DNA of 11,316 bases from Hyphomicrobium_A sp039933175 (GTDB lineage: Bacteria; Pseudomonadota; Alphaproteobacteria; Rhizobiales; Hyphomicrobiaceae), in the NCBI GenBank assembly GCA_039933175.1, contig JBDTOR010000073.1, forward strand, positions 1 through 11,316, given 5' to 3'. The notes beneath the pieces were generated by a model. It searched no databases. It saw nothing but the letters and a program-made list of their open reading frames with translations, and was not told the DNA's origin. Both the position numbers and the translations under genes were made by a program. Positions 1 through 7,311 of this stretch are shown here, in pieces; the stretch's first letter is position 1; every line of letters starts with the position of its first letter.

Positions 1-1452
<1,452 letters not shown>

Positions 1453-1635
1453 TCTCATTAAGCAATGCTCATCGTAATGCCTCATGCGGCAGACGCGCGG
1501 TAACTCGCGCTGGCCGCTTTGGCAGGGCGGCGTTTGCGCTCGGATCTTGGAGCTTCGGCTCCTCAGATCCGACGCGCTGCGTGCGTCGCCTCGATGGGCG
1601 TAAGAATACAGAAAGACCAAAACCAGAAGTCATCT
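1453..1635 (+). other. 23S-5S internal transcribed spacer
   Basis: About 180 bases with no tRNA cloverleaf and no coding sequence. It holds a strong hairpin at 1541-1571: cggatct pairs with agatccg and ggagc with gctcc, closed by a TTCG tetraloop and separated by a small asymmetric internal loop. No T-run follows, so it is more likely a processing or folding element of the rRNA precursor than a terminator. An 11-base word, cagaagtcatc, lies at 1624-1634 and recurs after the 5S gene at 1802-1812. Confidence 0.7.
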
Positions 1636-1647
1636 CACTTTTTCGCC

Positions 1648-1765
1648 GACCTGGTGGTTATGGCGGAGTGGCTGCACCCGATCCCATCCCGAACTCGGCC
1701 GTGAAACGCTCCAGCGCCAATGGTACTGCGTCTTAAGACGTGGGAGAGTAGGTCGCCGCCAGGTC
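1648..1765 (+). rRNA. rrf: 5S ribosomal RNA
   Basis: The terminal stem gacctgg (1648-1654) pairs with ccaggtc (1759-1765). The interior carries the 5S core motifs atcccatcccgaactcggc, gtgaaacgctccagcgcc and tgggagagtaggtcgccgcc. The length of about 118-120 nt is normal. The flanks pair as well: cacttttt at 1636-1643 matches aaaaagtg at 1770-1777 perfectly across a small internal loop. This long stem is a likely RNase III-type processing site. Confidence 0.96.
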
Positions 1766-1811
1766 TGCCAAAAAGTGAGGTGCTTCGGGTTCCGAAGTCA
1801 TCAGAAGTCAT

Positions 1812-1872
1812 CATCCCCTCTTTCAATGTTCATACGAAAACCGCCCGGGCTCACGCTCGGGCGGTTTTTTGT
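1812..1872 (+). repeat. 61-bp direct repeat, copy 1 (contains rrn terminator)
   Basis: This segment begins catcccctctttcaatgt, runs through the terminator hairpin and ends just after the T-run. It matches 3863-3923 base for base without gaps, with three substitutions (T/C, A/C and C/T). The identity includes about 25 bases ahead of the hairpin that have no role in termination, so this is a copied DNA segment and not convergence on a terminator shape. Confidence 0.95.
1837..1870 (+). terminator. Intrinsic terminator of the rRNA operon (repeat copy 1)
   Basis: An 11-bp GC-rich stem (accgcccgggc pairing with gctcgggcggt, including one G-U pair) is closed by a TCAC loop and followed by six T residues. 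The A-run before the stem also pairs with the T-run, so it could work in both directions. It lies 72 bases after the 5S gene and is the obvious end of the rrn transcript. The same structure recurs at 3889-3921. Confidence 0.92.
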
Positions 1873-1889
1873 GTTCCAAACGTCCCTGG

Positions 1890-1940
1890 TATACACGTCA
1901 AACGTGTATTATACATTTTGACGCAATTAATAATTGTGTC
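1890..1940 (+). promoter_or_regulatory. Paired dyads upstream of gene A: candidate operator/promoter region
   Basis: This AT-rich stretch lies in otherwise GC-rich DNA and contains two symmetric sites. The first is atacacgt-caa-acgtgtat at 1891-1909, a perfect 8-bp inverted repeat. The second is gacgcaatta-a-taattgtgtc at 1920-1940, symmetric at 9 of 10 positions. TATACA occurs at 1890-1895 and again at 1910-1915, two helical turns apart. A TTGACG that could be a -35 element lies at 1918-1923, but no convincing -10 follows at the right spacing. Promoter and regulator binding are inferred from position and symmetry only. Confidence 0.45.
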
Positions 1941-1951
1941 GGGGGGATCGG

Positions 1952-3052
1952 ATGCAATCAGCTCCAAACGAGCTCGACCGCCTGATGGGAGAGCGCGTGC
2001 GCCACGCGCAGGACTATCAGAAGGTGCTGGCCAGCCGTGACGACAAGATCGACCGCTTGCGCCACGGCATCGGGCCCGGATCCGAGCGCTGGAAAAGCCT
2101 GATCGACAGGCGTGACAGGGCGAATGCGGAGTACGAGGCGATCGCCGGGCAGATTGGTCGACCGGTGAACCGGCAGTCGCTGCCCCCGATGGCGTTCTAC
2201 ACTCTCGCGATCGGGCTGGCCCTGGTCGAAATGCCCGTGAACAAGTTCCTGTTCGACGTCGCTCTGCAGAGCAGCAACATCGCCTCTTACGCCGTTTCCT
2301 TTGCCGTCGCGGTGTTCTTGCTCATTTCCGCGCACCTTGCCGGCAAGCTCGTGCGTCAGGTTTGGAGCGAGTACAAGAAGCGGCTCTACGTCTCGAACAT
2401 CATCGTCGCCACCGTTATCCTCGCGGTGCTGCTGGCCGTTCTGGTCATTCTCACCATAGGCCGGGCGGAGTTCTCTGTAGCTGCACTGAACACTGGGCTC
2501 GACGGTCTCTTTTCGAGCGTCGGCGACAAGATGTCGGCCAGTGGCGGCTTCTTCCGCGCTATCGCCAAGGCGTTGGGTGACACGTCGGCGATGGTGCTCG
2601 TCACCGTCAACGTGACCAGCATCCTTGTCGCCTTCCTGTTCGGATATCTCGCGCACGATCCCGATAAGCATTTCGACAAGGCATTCGAAAAGCACCGCAA
2701 CGCGCAGGGGGCTATCGAGCGGCAGGATCGGAACTACAAAGCGAAGACCGCCCATGCGCGCGAGCGGGCGCGGCTCGAGCTCGACGACATCAACGGCAAA
2801 TACACCAACGCCAATGCCGCCATCGTCACCCAAAAGACGGCGCGTCGAATACCGCTCGATGCCGACGACAAGCTGGCGCTGCCGGATCTCGACCACTTCT
2901 TGGGCCGGCTACGGGCGCAGAGCGAATTCGGCTCGGCCGCCGTCGCCGACGAAGAGGACGAGCAGTCGAGCCGCGGCGTGCAAGCGGATGTCGACTCGCT
3001 GATCAAGGCGGGCGGCAACGTTACGCGCGTCACTGTTCGCGAACCGAAATAG
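1952..3052 (+). CDS. Gene A: four-TM membrane protein with charged helical ends, unknown family
   Basis: A 366-residue protein that I do not recognise. The ATG at 1952 is chosen because a G-rich ribosome binding site (ggggggatcgg) sits directly before it; an upstream TTG at 1934 would put that site inside the gene. Residues 1-70 are charged and helical, a likely coiled coil. Hydrophobic segments lie at about 82-101, 111-134, 148-170 and 212-234. The first carries polar residues E93, P95 and N97. Residues 235-366 form a second long charged region with an acidic patch (DEEDEQ). Four membrane spans would put both helical ends on the same side, probably the cytoplasm. The gene ends 4 bases before gene B, so the two are co-transcribed and their products may interact. 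A scaffold or sensor role is possible but unsupported by any recognised domain. Confidence 0.85.
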   Translation: MQSAPNELDRLMGERVRHAQDYQKVLASRDDKIDRLRHGIGPGSERWKSLIDRRDRANAEYEAIAGQIGRPVNRQSLPPMAFYTLAIGLALVEMPVNKFLFDVALQSSNIASYAVSFAVAVFLLISAHLAGKLVRQVWSEYKKRLYVSNIIVATVILAVLLAVLVILTIGRAEFSVAALNTGLDGLFSSVGDKMSASGGFFRAIAKALGDTSAMVLVTVNVTSILVAFLFGYLAHDPDKHFDKAFEKHRNAQGAIERQDRNYKAKTAHARERARLELDDINGKYTNANAAIVTQKTARRIPLDADDKLALPDLDHFLGRLRAQSEFGSAAVADEEDEQSSRGVQADVDSLIKAGGNVTRVTVREPK

Positions 3053-3056
3053 CCGC

Positions 3057-3860
3057 ATGCCAGGGTCGGGAAAGCCAGGTCGGCTGCTGCCGCCGCTCGC
3101 CGGCGTGGCGGTCATACTGGCGTGCATCACACACGCGCATGCGGCATCGCCCCAATCAAATAAGGACTATTGCGCCCCTGATGGCACCAACTTGGTGTTC
3201 GTCATCGATACAACGACGCCCTACGACGCGAAGGACAAGGACTTGCTCGTGCGTGCCGTTGGCGAGATCTTCGAGACGATGCGGGGCGGAGACCGCGTGG
3301 TCATCAGGACGATCAGCGAGTCCTTTTCGACAAGCGAACGCTTGATCGACAGGTGCGTGCCACGCTGCGAGGCGAAGAATATCTGGGACGATATCTTCAA
3401 ATGCAATCAGGGCATCGTCGCCAACGATACCAAGAAGATAAAGCACGAGGTCGCGCAGGCGCTACGAGACCGGCTCATGCGTTTCAAGGAACAGCCGCGC
3501 TCTGATATCATCAGAACGCTTTCGAATCTTTCACGCGAGGAGGTGCAGCGTGGCGGGCGTCGAGTGATGTACGTGTTCTCGGATATGATCGAAAACTCCG
3601 ACCACATGTCGGGAAGAACATTCTTCACGACCCCAACGCCGCAGCTTATCCGGTATCTGAGGAAGTATGGCCTGCTTGCGTCACTCAAAGGCGCGGAGGT
3701 GCATGTGTTCGGCGTCGGCCGTGACGGCACGCCGAGCCGGGCGCCATTGAACGTCGCGGCGTTGCAGAAAATCATGGAGTTCTGGAAGACCTATTTCCAG
3801 GCATCCAACGCTCAATCGATCGAAATCAGTCCCAACATCATCGATCACGGTCCGGAATAG
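3057..3860 (+). CDS. Gene B: exported von Willebrand A-like protein
   Basis: A 267-residue protein. The N terminus has basic residues (K6, R9), a hydrophobic core and an AHA-A site near residues 27-30, so it should be exported. C23 in VILAC could instead be a lipobox cysteine. The vWA-like fold is suggested by the first strand NLVFVIDTTTPYD (45-57), the strand YVFSDMIEN (172-180) and VHVFGVGRDGT (215-225). The metal site is degenerate: D51-x-T53-x-P55 where DxSxS is usual. Four cysteines (39, 100, 104, 116) fit disulfides outside the cytoplasm. The C-terminal helix holds FWKTYF (242-247), also kept in the remnant at 4470-4595. No clear ribosome binding site precedes the ATG, and gene A stops 4 bases earlier, so translation is probably coupled. 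The exact family is unknown; a protein-binding role is inferred from vWA domains in general. Confidence 0.87.
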   Translation: MPGSGKPGRLLPPLAGVAVILACITHAHAASPQSNKDYCAPDGTNLVFVIDTTTPYDAKDKDLLVRAVGEIFETMRGGDRVVIRTISESFSTSERLIDRCVPRCEAKNIWDDIFKCNQGIVANDTKKIKHEVAQALRDRLMRFKEQPRSDIIRTLSNLSREEVQRGGRRVMYVFSDMIENSDHMSGRTFFTTPTPQLIRYLRKYGLLASLKGAEVHVFGVGRDGTPSRAPLNVAALQKIMEFWKTYFQASNAQSIEISPNIIDHGPE

Positions 3861-3862
3861 GA

Positions 3863-3923
3863 CATCCCCTCCTTCAATGTTCATACGCAAACCGCCCGGG
3901 CTCATGCTCGGGCGGTTTTTTGT
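3863..3923 (+). repeat. 61-bp direct repeat, copy 2
   Basis: Gapless match to 1812-1872 with three substitutions, at offset 2,051 bp. It begins 3 bases after the stop codon of gene B. Sequence beyond either end of the two copies does not match, so the boundaries are sharp. The two copies exactly bracket the A-B gene pair. Confidence 0.95.
3889..3921 (+). terminator. Intrinsic terminator after gene B (second copy of rrn terminator)
   Basis: The stem aaaccgcccgggc pairs with gctcgggcggttt around a TCAT loop and is followed by T residues. It lies 28 bases after the stop of gene B and should end the A-B transcript. It differs from the rrn terminator copy by one loop base, and the A-run is one base shorter. 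Confidence 0.9.
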
Positions 3924-4066
3924 TGGGCGCTTGTTGCCCTATGAGCCTTGTGGAGCTTTCCCGCTGTGTCTGGCGCTTTGACGCTTGGCCTGTCGCATTG
4001 ACATCGGGCCCAGTGGCTTGATGTATTGCGGTGTGGGCGTTCGTCGTTGGTAAGGGGGGATGGACC

Positions 4067-4465
4067 ATGCCGAAAAACGTGCTTCTTTTTGAGCGCCTGA
4101 TCTACGGCTCGCTTTTCATCGGGCTTCTTAACATTATCCTCGACGGTCCACGGCAACTGGAGTCGCCTGAGGTCCAAGCAGCCGGAGGAGCGCCGTTCTT
4201 CTATGGCGTTGCTTTCATCACGCTCGCTGTTTTCGTCCTGCTGGTCTGGCTCATCGCGCGGCGCGGAAAGAACTGGGCGCGGTGGCTTTTCGCCGTACTT
4301 TTTCTCGTCGGGTTGTTGCCCGCCTACCAGAACTTTCTCAAGCTGCTTGAGGCACATCTATTGGTCGCCTCTTTGTGCGTCGTGCAACTCGTCCTTCAAC
4401 TCGCGGCGCTCTATTTCATTTTCACAGGCGATGCGCGGCCTTGGTTTGCCAAGACGCGCACCTAA
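4067..4465 (+). CDS. Gene C: small four-TM inner-membrane protein, unknown
   Basis: A 132-residue, very hydrophobic protein. The ATG at 4067 is preceded by aagggggg, about 8 bases upstream, which decides against a longer start at 4031. Predicted membrane spans lie at about 8-26, 45-64, 72-89 and 96-117, with short basic loops (ARRGKNWAR between spans 2 and 3) and a short polar tail (TGDARPWFAKTRT). This size, span number and a tail of the D/E-AR-WF type are seen in many unnamed small alphaproteobacterial membrane proteins, but I cannot name a family. It lies between the second terminator repeat and a broken vWA gene, starts about 145 bases after the terminator and so probably has its own promoter. 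No terminator follows it. Confidence 0.75.
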   Translation: MPKNVLLFERLIYGSLFIGLLNIILDGPRQLESPEVQAAGGAPFFYGVAFITLAVFVLLVWLIARRGKNWARWLFAVLFLVGLLPAYQNFLKLLEAHLLVASLCVVQLVLQLAALYFIFTGDARPWFAKTRT

Positions 4466-4469
4466 CTTC

Positions 4470-4595
4470 GGCCGGGACGGAACCGAGGCGCGCAACCCCT
4501 TGCAGACCGGCACGCACCAGAAGCTCTTGGGGTTCTGGCGCATCTACTTCAAAGCCGCCGGCGCCAATCTCATCGAGATGGGACAGAACGTCATC
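4470..4595 (+). pseudogene. Remnant of a second gene B-like (vWA) gene, C-terminal part only
   Basis: Translating in frame from 4470 gives GRDGTEARNPLQ, later QKLLGFWRIYFKAAGANLIE and then MGQNVI. It aligns without gaps over 42 residues to residues 221-262 of gene B (GRDGTPSRAPL..., QKIMEFWKTYFQASNAQSIE, ISPNII). Twenty positions are identical by my count, including GRDGT, PL, QK, FW, YF and IE. The match starts 5 bases after the stop of gene C. No earlier part of the gene is present and no in-frame stop follows at the expected place. It is therefore a truncated relic. At about 48% identity it is a diverged relative and not a recent copy of gene B. Confidence 0.85.
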
Positions 4596-4618
4596 GTCCG
4601 GCGCCAGCGTGCTACGAA

Positions 4619-5632
4619 CTACCCGCCGAACCGCGCCGCGAGGCGCCCCGCAACCAGCCCGGCATCGAACGAGCCGTCGGGCGCCCGCACGATCCAGTCG
4701 TGCAGCGCGCGGTACTTCTGCGGGTCGTACAGCGTGATGCCGTCGTTCAAGACGCCGGCCGTATAGCTGAAGGCGCCCTTCGACATCACGAGGATATCCG
4801 CCTCAACCATGGCGCGGTGTGTGGTGACGGCCGGCTCATCGAGGCGAAGCTCGGCCCCGAGGGCGCGCAGGTCGTCGAACATCGACGGCTCGCCCTGCGA
4901 GAACACTTCAATGCGCAGCGGCGGCAGATCGCCGCCGGCCAACCCCTTGAGACGTGTCAGCGTGTTCACGAACGTCGCGTTGGGCGTGAAGTTGTTGGCC
5001 ACCTTCTTATTGTCGGCCGTCACGTCGCCGCGCCGCATGTGCACCGCGACGCGCAGGCCGCTGGTGCGCGGGCGCGCGGTTTTGTTCTGCCAGTACTTCG
5101 ACCGCAGCAGCGGCAGGATGCTCTCCCAGGCGAGGAGATCCTGGTTGCAGTAGTGCAGATAGTGCTCGGCCGCGGCGATCACCGGCACCTGGTGCGGCAC
5201 GAAGCGCAAATGATCGAGCGCCACCAGCGGCGGCCCGTCGATATCGAGCGAAGCCTCGCCTGCGCCCAGATTGAAATAATCCTCCCACAGCTGCACCCAT
5301 GCCGGCATGTCCATCTCGGCATGCTCGATGCTGGAGAACGGCCGGTGCACGTACGGCAGATGGTGCGCGTGCGCGAAGGCAATGGCCGACATCAGGGCCT
5401 GCGCCTGGGCGCCGGCGCCGTCCGTACGGCCAATGGTGGCGATGCCGCTTGCATTGACCGAGCCCGATCGCAGCAGGCGGCTGAATTGCTCGATATAGAA
5501 GGTCTTGTCGCCGCGCCGCGACAGGCCGAGCGCCTGCTTGGTGACGACGAGCGCCTGGCGGCCGCGATAGCCGATCTCGCGCAGCACCGTCGCTGCACCC
5601 TCGTGATCCGCGCCAAATCGTGTCGTGGACAT
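4619..5632 (-). CDS. Putative glycosyltransferase, fucosyltransferase-like
   Basis: A 337-residue protein. The ATG at 5632 is preferred because ggaggt lies 8 bases upstream; an in-frame TTG at 5662 would place that site inside the gene. The key motif is VHMRRGD at 197-203, like the H-x-RRGD element that binds GDP-sugar in GT11/GT23-type and O-fucosyltransferase folds. A C-terminal segment, ADILVMSKGAFSYTAGVL, resembles the nucleotide-binding end of the same GT-B class. No signal peptide or membrane span is seen, so it should act in the cytoplasm on a surface-glycan precursor. It is last in a minus-strand run of three glycosyltransferase genes, 45 bases after the GT2 gene. The donor sugar is not known, and fucose is only a guess from the motif. 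The stop codon nearly abuts the vWA relic on the other strand. Confidence 0.8.
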   Translation of the reverse strand: MSTTRFGADHEGAATVLREIGYRGRQALVVTKQALGLSRRGDKTFYIEQFSRLLRSGSVNASGIATIGRTDGAGAQAQALMSAIAFAHAHHLPYVHRPFSSIEHAEMDMPAWVQLWEDYFNLGAGEASLDIDGPPLVALDHLRFVPHQVPVIAAAEHYLHYCNQDLLAWESILPLLRSKYWQNKTARPRTSGLRVAVHMRRGDVTADNKKVANNFTPNATFVNTLTRLKGLAGGDLPPLRIEVFSQGEPSMFDDLRALGAELRLDEPAVTTHRAMVEADILVMSKGAFSYTAGVLNDGITLYDPQKYRALHDWIVRAPDGSFDAGLVAGRLAARFGG

Positions 5633-5677
5633 GGTCCAGACCTCCGACTGTACGCAGTACAAGGTTGCTGCCGCCGG

Positions 5678-6427
5678 TTACGCCGGCCGGTAGTTCAGGA
5701 TCTTCAGCAGCCGGCGGAAGCGCGCGGCCGCAATGTCGTGCGCGATGCGGAGCCCCATCCAGCCTCCGGTGAAATTCCTCCGCAGAATATAGTAGCGAAA
5801 GAACAGCACCGGATATTCCAGGGGCAGTCGCGCCAGGACATACCAGCGCGGCTTCTTGAGCTCTTTAGCCTGCAGGTCGGTGTACTTCTCAAGCTTGGCG
5901 CGCACATGCCCCAGCGTGCGCCAGGAGTAGTGCAGTGCCGTGCCGTTCAGCTGGCCGATCGGGTAGTCTTCCGTATCCACGGTATCATGCACACGGCTAG
6001 GCCGGAATCGCACGCGCCGGCGGTCGTAGAGCCGGACATAATTGTGGAAATCGGCCCACAGGCGCGGGCGATCGCGGCCGGGGTACACGGTCACCTGGCG
6101 GAAGCGGTAGGCGGGCAACAGGTCGGCCGGCGTACGCATCAGCGCGGCGATTTCCTCGGCCAGCTCCGGCGTCAGAACCTCGTCGGCGTCGAGGTTCAAT
6201 ATCCAGTCGTTGGTGGCGCAGTCCTCGGCGAAGCGCTTCTGCGGCCCATAGCCGTCCCAGGCGTGGAAGAAGACCTTGGCGCCGAGCGTCTCGGCCCTGG
6301 CGACCGTGTCGTCGGTCGAGCCGCTGTCGACGACGACGACCTCATCGACGATGCCGCGCGCGGCGCGGATGCAGCGTTCGATGCGGTCGCCCTCGTTGTG
6401 GGCGATGATGCAGCAGCTCAAGCCCAT
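5678..6427 (-). CDS. Family 2 glycosyltransferase (WaaE/KdtX-like, LPS core type)
   Basis: A 249-residue protein with the GT2 GT-A fold. The first strand and nucleotide loop are CIIAHNEGDRIERC (6-19), followed by EVVVVDSGSTDDT (29-41). WDGYGPQKRFAED (57-69) comes before the metal-binding DxD in LNLDADE (D80, D82). This order, the W-x-G-x-G-x-QK element and the length match the LPS-core glucosyltransferase group of WaaE/KdtX proteins. The C-terminal half has amphipathic and basic segments (FFRYYILRRNFTGGWMG) that suggest membrane association. The ATG at 6427 has only a weak site (agggcga). It starts 13 bases after the stop of the preceding gene, so both belong to one transcript. The acceptor is not deducible. 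Confidence 0.9.
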   Translation of the reverse strand: MGLSCCIIAHNEGDRIERCIRAARGIVDEVVVVDSGSTDDTVARAETLGAKVFFHAWDGYGPQKRFAEDCATNDWILNLDADEVLTPELAEEIAALMRTPADLLPAYRFRQVTVYPGRDRPRLWADFHNYVRLYDRRRVRFRPSRVHDTVDTEDYPIGQLNGTALHYSWRTLGHVRAKLEKYTDLQAKELKKPRWYVLARLPLEYPVLFFRYYILRRNFTGGWMGLRIAHDIAAARFRRLLKILNYRPA

Positions 6428-6440
6428 TGCTATCGCCCTG

Positions 6441-7181
6441 CTAACTCGGGCGCCCTCCCGTTAGCAGCGGCAGACGCTTGGCGATCGACCGCTTCATGCG
6501 CTGCAGGAACGTCTTGGCACGCTTCGGCTGGAAGGGATCGTGCGCGTGGCGGTCATCGCCGATGTGGTCGGCGATGCCGGGCACCACCATGGCGATGCGC
6601 ATGCCGCGATCCTTGAGGAACAAACTCAAGTTTTCCTCGGTGACGAATTTGGCGAACGGCCCGACCTCGCGCCACAGCGCCATGCGCGCGACGGACGGAT
6701 TGAACGAATAGGAGAACCACTTGGGATGCGCATCGGTGTCCCAGACGAGATAGTCGATGCCGCCGTGGCGCTCGGGCTTGGCGCCCTTCTGGAAGCGCGG
6801 GTCGTAGATGCGATGCGCGATGCACACAACCGCGATATCGGGGCGCGCCTCGAGCAGCTCGGTGACGCGATCGAGGTCGAGGCTGCGCGTGAAACCCCAA
6901 TCGTCCTCCATGTGCAGCACGTACGGCGCATCGAGCGTGGCGTAGTGCGCATCGATCGAGCGCATCTGTCCGAGCTTGGGGAGGTTGACGCGCACTTCGG
7001 CGACCGGAAAGTCGCGCATGAATTGCGCCGCCGCCGCGGTGTTCTCGGAATCCTCCGAGATGACGATGCGATCGACGTCGAAATAGCGCTGGAATGAAGC
7101 CACCGTTTCGCCGAGCAGGTCGAAGCGTCCGCAGCTGGTCAGGAACGTCGCGAACTTCTTGGGATCGACCTTGTATTTCAT
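6441..7181 (-). CDS. Glycosyltransferase-like protein (GT-A type, HMEDDW motif)
   Basis: A 246-residue protein starting MKYKVDPKKF at the ATG at 7181. The frame stays open upstream to 7295, but that extension is encoded by a palindromic repeat (7205-7293) and is not real protein. TSCGRFDLLGETVASF (15-30) and VISEDS (40-45) look like the start of a GT-A fold. HMEDDW (90-95) is a DxD-like metal and nucleotide-sugar site. SYSFNPSVARM and a late H-x-x-DDRHAHD segment probably form the active site. No membrane span is seen, and the tail is basic (KRMKRSIAKR), which could bind the membrane. It is the first of three adjacent glycosyltransferase-type genes. The ribosome binding site is poor, so the start is less certain than the frame. 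Confidence 0.82.
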   Translation of the reverse strand: MKYKVDPKKFATFLTSCGRFDLLGETVASFQRYFDVDRIVISEDSENTAAAAQFMRDFPVAEVRVNLPKLGQMRSIDAHYATLDAPYVLHMEDDWGFTRSLDLDRVTELLEARPDIAVVCIAHRIYDPRFQKGAKPERHGGIDYLVWDTDAHPKWFSYSFNPSVARMALWREVGPFAKFVTEENLSLFLKDRGMRIAMVVPGIADHIGDDRHAHDPFQPKRAKTFLQRMKRSIAKRLPLLTGGRPS

Positions 7182-7204
7182 CGGACCCGGGGTCTTTCCA
7201 AAAG

Positions 7205-7293
7205 TCATCCCGGGGCTTGTCCCCGGGATCCATCCAACCGCGCGTTCGGCACCCGGCCGCATGCTGGATCCCGGCAACAAGTGCCGGGATGAC
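7205..7293. repeat. REP/BIME-like palindromic element with two hairpins
   Basis: The ends are a perfect inverted repeat, gtcatcccgg (7205-7214) and ccgggatgac (7284-7293). Inside are two perfect 9-bp hairpins with 5-base loops: atcccgggg/ccccgggat at 7208-7230 and atcccggca/tgccgggat at 7268-7290. Intergenic repeats of this sequence type are widespread in Rhizobiales genomes. It lies in the 130-bp gap between the UbiB-family gene and the first glycosyltransferase gene and may weaken read-through or stabilise mRNA ends. No second copy occurs in this window. Confidence 0.8.
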
Positions 7294-7311
7294 AATGCAA
7301 GTCTTAGTCTG

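Noticed and set aside
1541..1571. Strong TTCG hairpin in the 23S-5S spacer as a terminator
   Set aside because: No T-run follows and the 5S gene lies downstream, so termination here would be counterproductive; it is listed as a spacer structure.
1453..1635. Possible tRNA between 23S and 5S
   Set aside because: No cloverleaf, T-loop (GTTCRANNC) or acceptor pairing found; none was found after the 5S gene either.
1958..2896. Long minus-strand open frame opposite gene A
   Set aside because: It mirrors gene A, has a composition typical of antisense frames (many R, H, V, D) and no motifs; gene A has a ribosome binding site and clear membrane segments.
4700..6616. 638-codon plus-strand open frame
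   Set aside because: It lies antisense to two glycosyltransferase genes with clear GT motifs; long antisense frames are expected at this GC content.
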